Of a stretch of DNA of 13,342 nt, positions 13,132-13,342 are shown piece by piece. Source of the DNA: an uncultured Campylobacter sp. (GTDB taxonomy: Bacteria > Campylobacterota > Campylobacteria > Campylobacterales > Campylobacteraceae); assembly GCF_937996225.1 (NCBI RefSeq), contig NZ_CALKTC010000051.1:1-13342 (forward strand). The letters run 5' to 3'. Each line of letters opens with the position of its first letter. Position 1 is the stretch's first letter. Below the pieces are notes generated by a model. It was not told where the DNA came from and did not search any database. It saw nothing but the letters and a program-made list of their open reading frames with translations. The translations under genes were made by a program, and so were the position numbers.

Positions 13132-13342
13132 ATGTTTAGAAGATTCTCTCTCTCTCTCTATGTCTCGCTGCTCTTTTATGGCTCGCTTTACGCGGAAGAG
13201 CCGGCCAACTCACAAGAACTGGGAACTATCCAGGTAACGGGCAATGTCGATTCGCAAAGCGTAGCCGAGCAAAAGGTCGGCGAGACTAAGACTACTGCGC
13301 AGACTATTAAGAAGCAGCAGATCACCGATAGTAGAGACTTGG
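13132..13342 (+). CDS. TonB-dependent outer-membrane receptor, N-terminal part
   Basis: The first 70 residues of a gene that runs off the window. A signal peptide (MFRRFSLSLYVSLLFYGSLYA, cut here at 20 of 21 residues: cleavage follows the LYA) leads into a TonB-box-like stretch ELGTIQVTG (29-37). A linker then reaches the beginning of the plug domain (VGETKTTAQTIKKQQITDSR). This layout is typical of receptors for iron complexes such as haem, haemoglobin or siderophores; the ligand cannot be told from this part. AAGGAAA precedes the start by 6-7 bases. The signal peptide is encoded over a (TC)7 tract, so a change of one repeat unit would shift the frame and abolish expression. Confidence 0.8.
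   Translation, partial: MFRRFSLSLYVSLLFYGSLYAEEPANSQELGTIQVTGNVDSQSVAEQKVGETKTTAQTIKKQQITDSRDL
13145..13159 (+). repeat. (TC)7 dinucleotide tract inside the receptor signal sequence
   Basis: Fifteen bases of alternating T and C, starting 13 bases after the A of the ATG, encode Ser-Leu-Ser-Leu. The frame is on with the present number of units. Loss or gain of a single unit would put translation out of frame. Confidence 0.75.

Overview
The window looks like a chromosomal segment of a Campylobacter-type epsilonproteobacterium, probably one of the higher-GC oral or gut species (C. gracilis, C. showae or C. rectus type). The evidence is the Campylobacter-like gene order ubiX-coaD-tmk, an agmatine deiminase / N-carbamoylputrescine amidase pair of the kind Campylobacter uses to make putrescine, and very frequent AAATTTTA-type words both between and inside genes. 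The species call is inference. Five tRNA genes are clear: Arg-GCG, Gln-TTG, initiator fMet-CAT, Ala-GGC (minus strand) and Gly-GCC.

Left part (1-2526): positions 1-685 hold no convincing gene but carry three related GC-rich hairpin elements, two in direct and one in inverted orientation. Three minus-strand loci follow: a small two-helix membrane protein (686-1027), a secreted cysteine-containing protein broken by an in-frame stop and a frameshift (1093-1715), and a small secreted protein (1889-2200). An 11-C homopolymer lies just after a TATAAT box at 2370-2390.

Centre-left (2527-5910): tRNA-Arg is followed by the aguA-aguB operon (agmatine to N-carbamoylputrescine to putrescine). AguB carries an in-frame insertion of about 100 residues. 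Next is a monocistronic, AT-rich type IV pilin/pseudopilin gene. It has a perfect consensus sigma-70 promoter, a 5' stem-loop, a strong ribosome binding site and a strong terminator. tRNA-Gln and tRNA-fMet follow, under a near-consensus promoter.

Centre (5911-7974): a minus-strand group of three small genes looks like orphan immunity genes: a DUF3969-like protein, an unrecognised small protein, and an Imm40-like protein. They are preceded by a gene fragment with no start codon and lie next to the 3' end of tRNA-Ala. No toxin gene is visible.

Right part (7975-13342): tRNA-Gly, then ubiX and coaD (overlapping by one base), an unrecognised 362-residue protein with YD-like strands, about 500 bases without a gene, and tmk. 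A 300-base stretch packed with AATT-centred words follows, then a membrane-anchored hypothetical protein, then about 640 bases without a gene. The window ends in the start of a TonB-dependent outer-membrane receptor whose signal peptide is encoded across a (TC)7 dinucleotide tract, a candidate for phase variation.

No complete new system can be proven from this window. The best leads are the hairpin element family, the orphan immunity group, the insertion in AguB, and the two repeat tracts that could switch expression.
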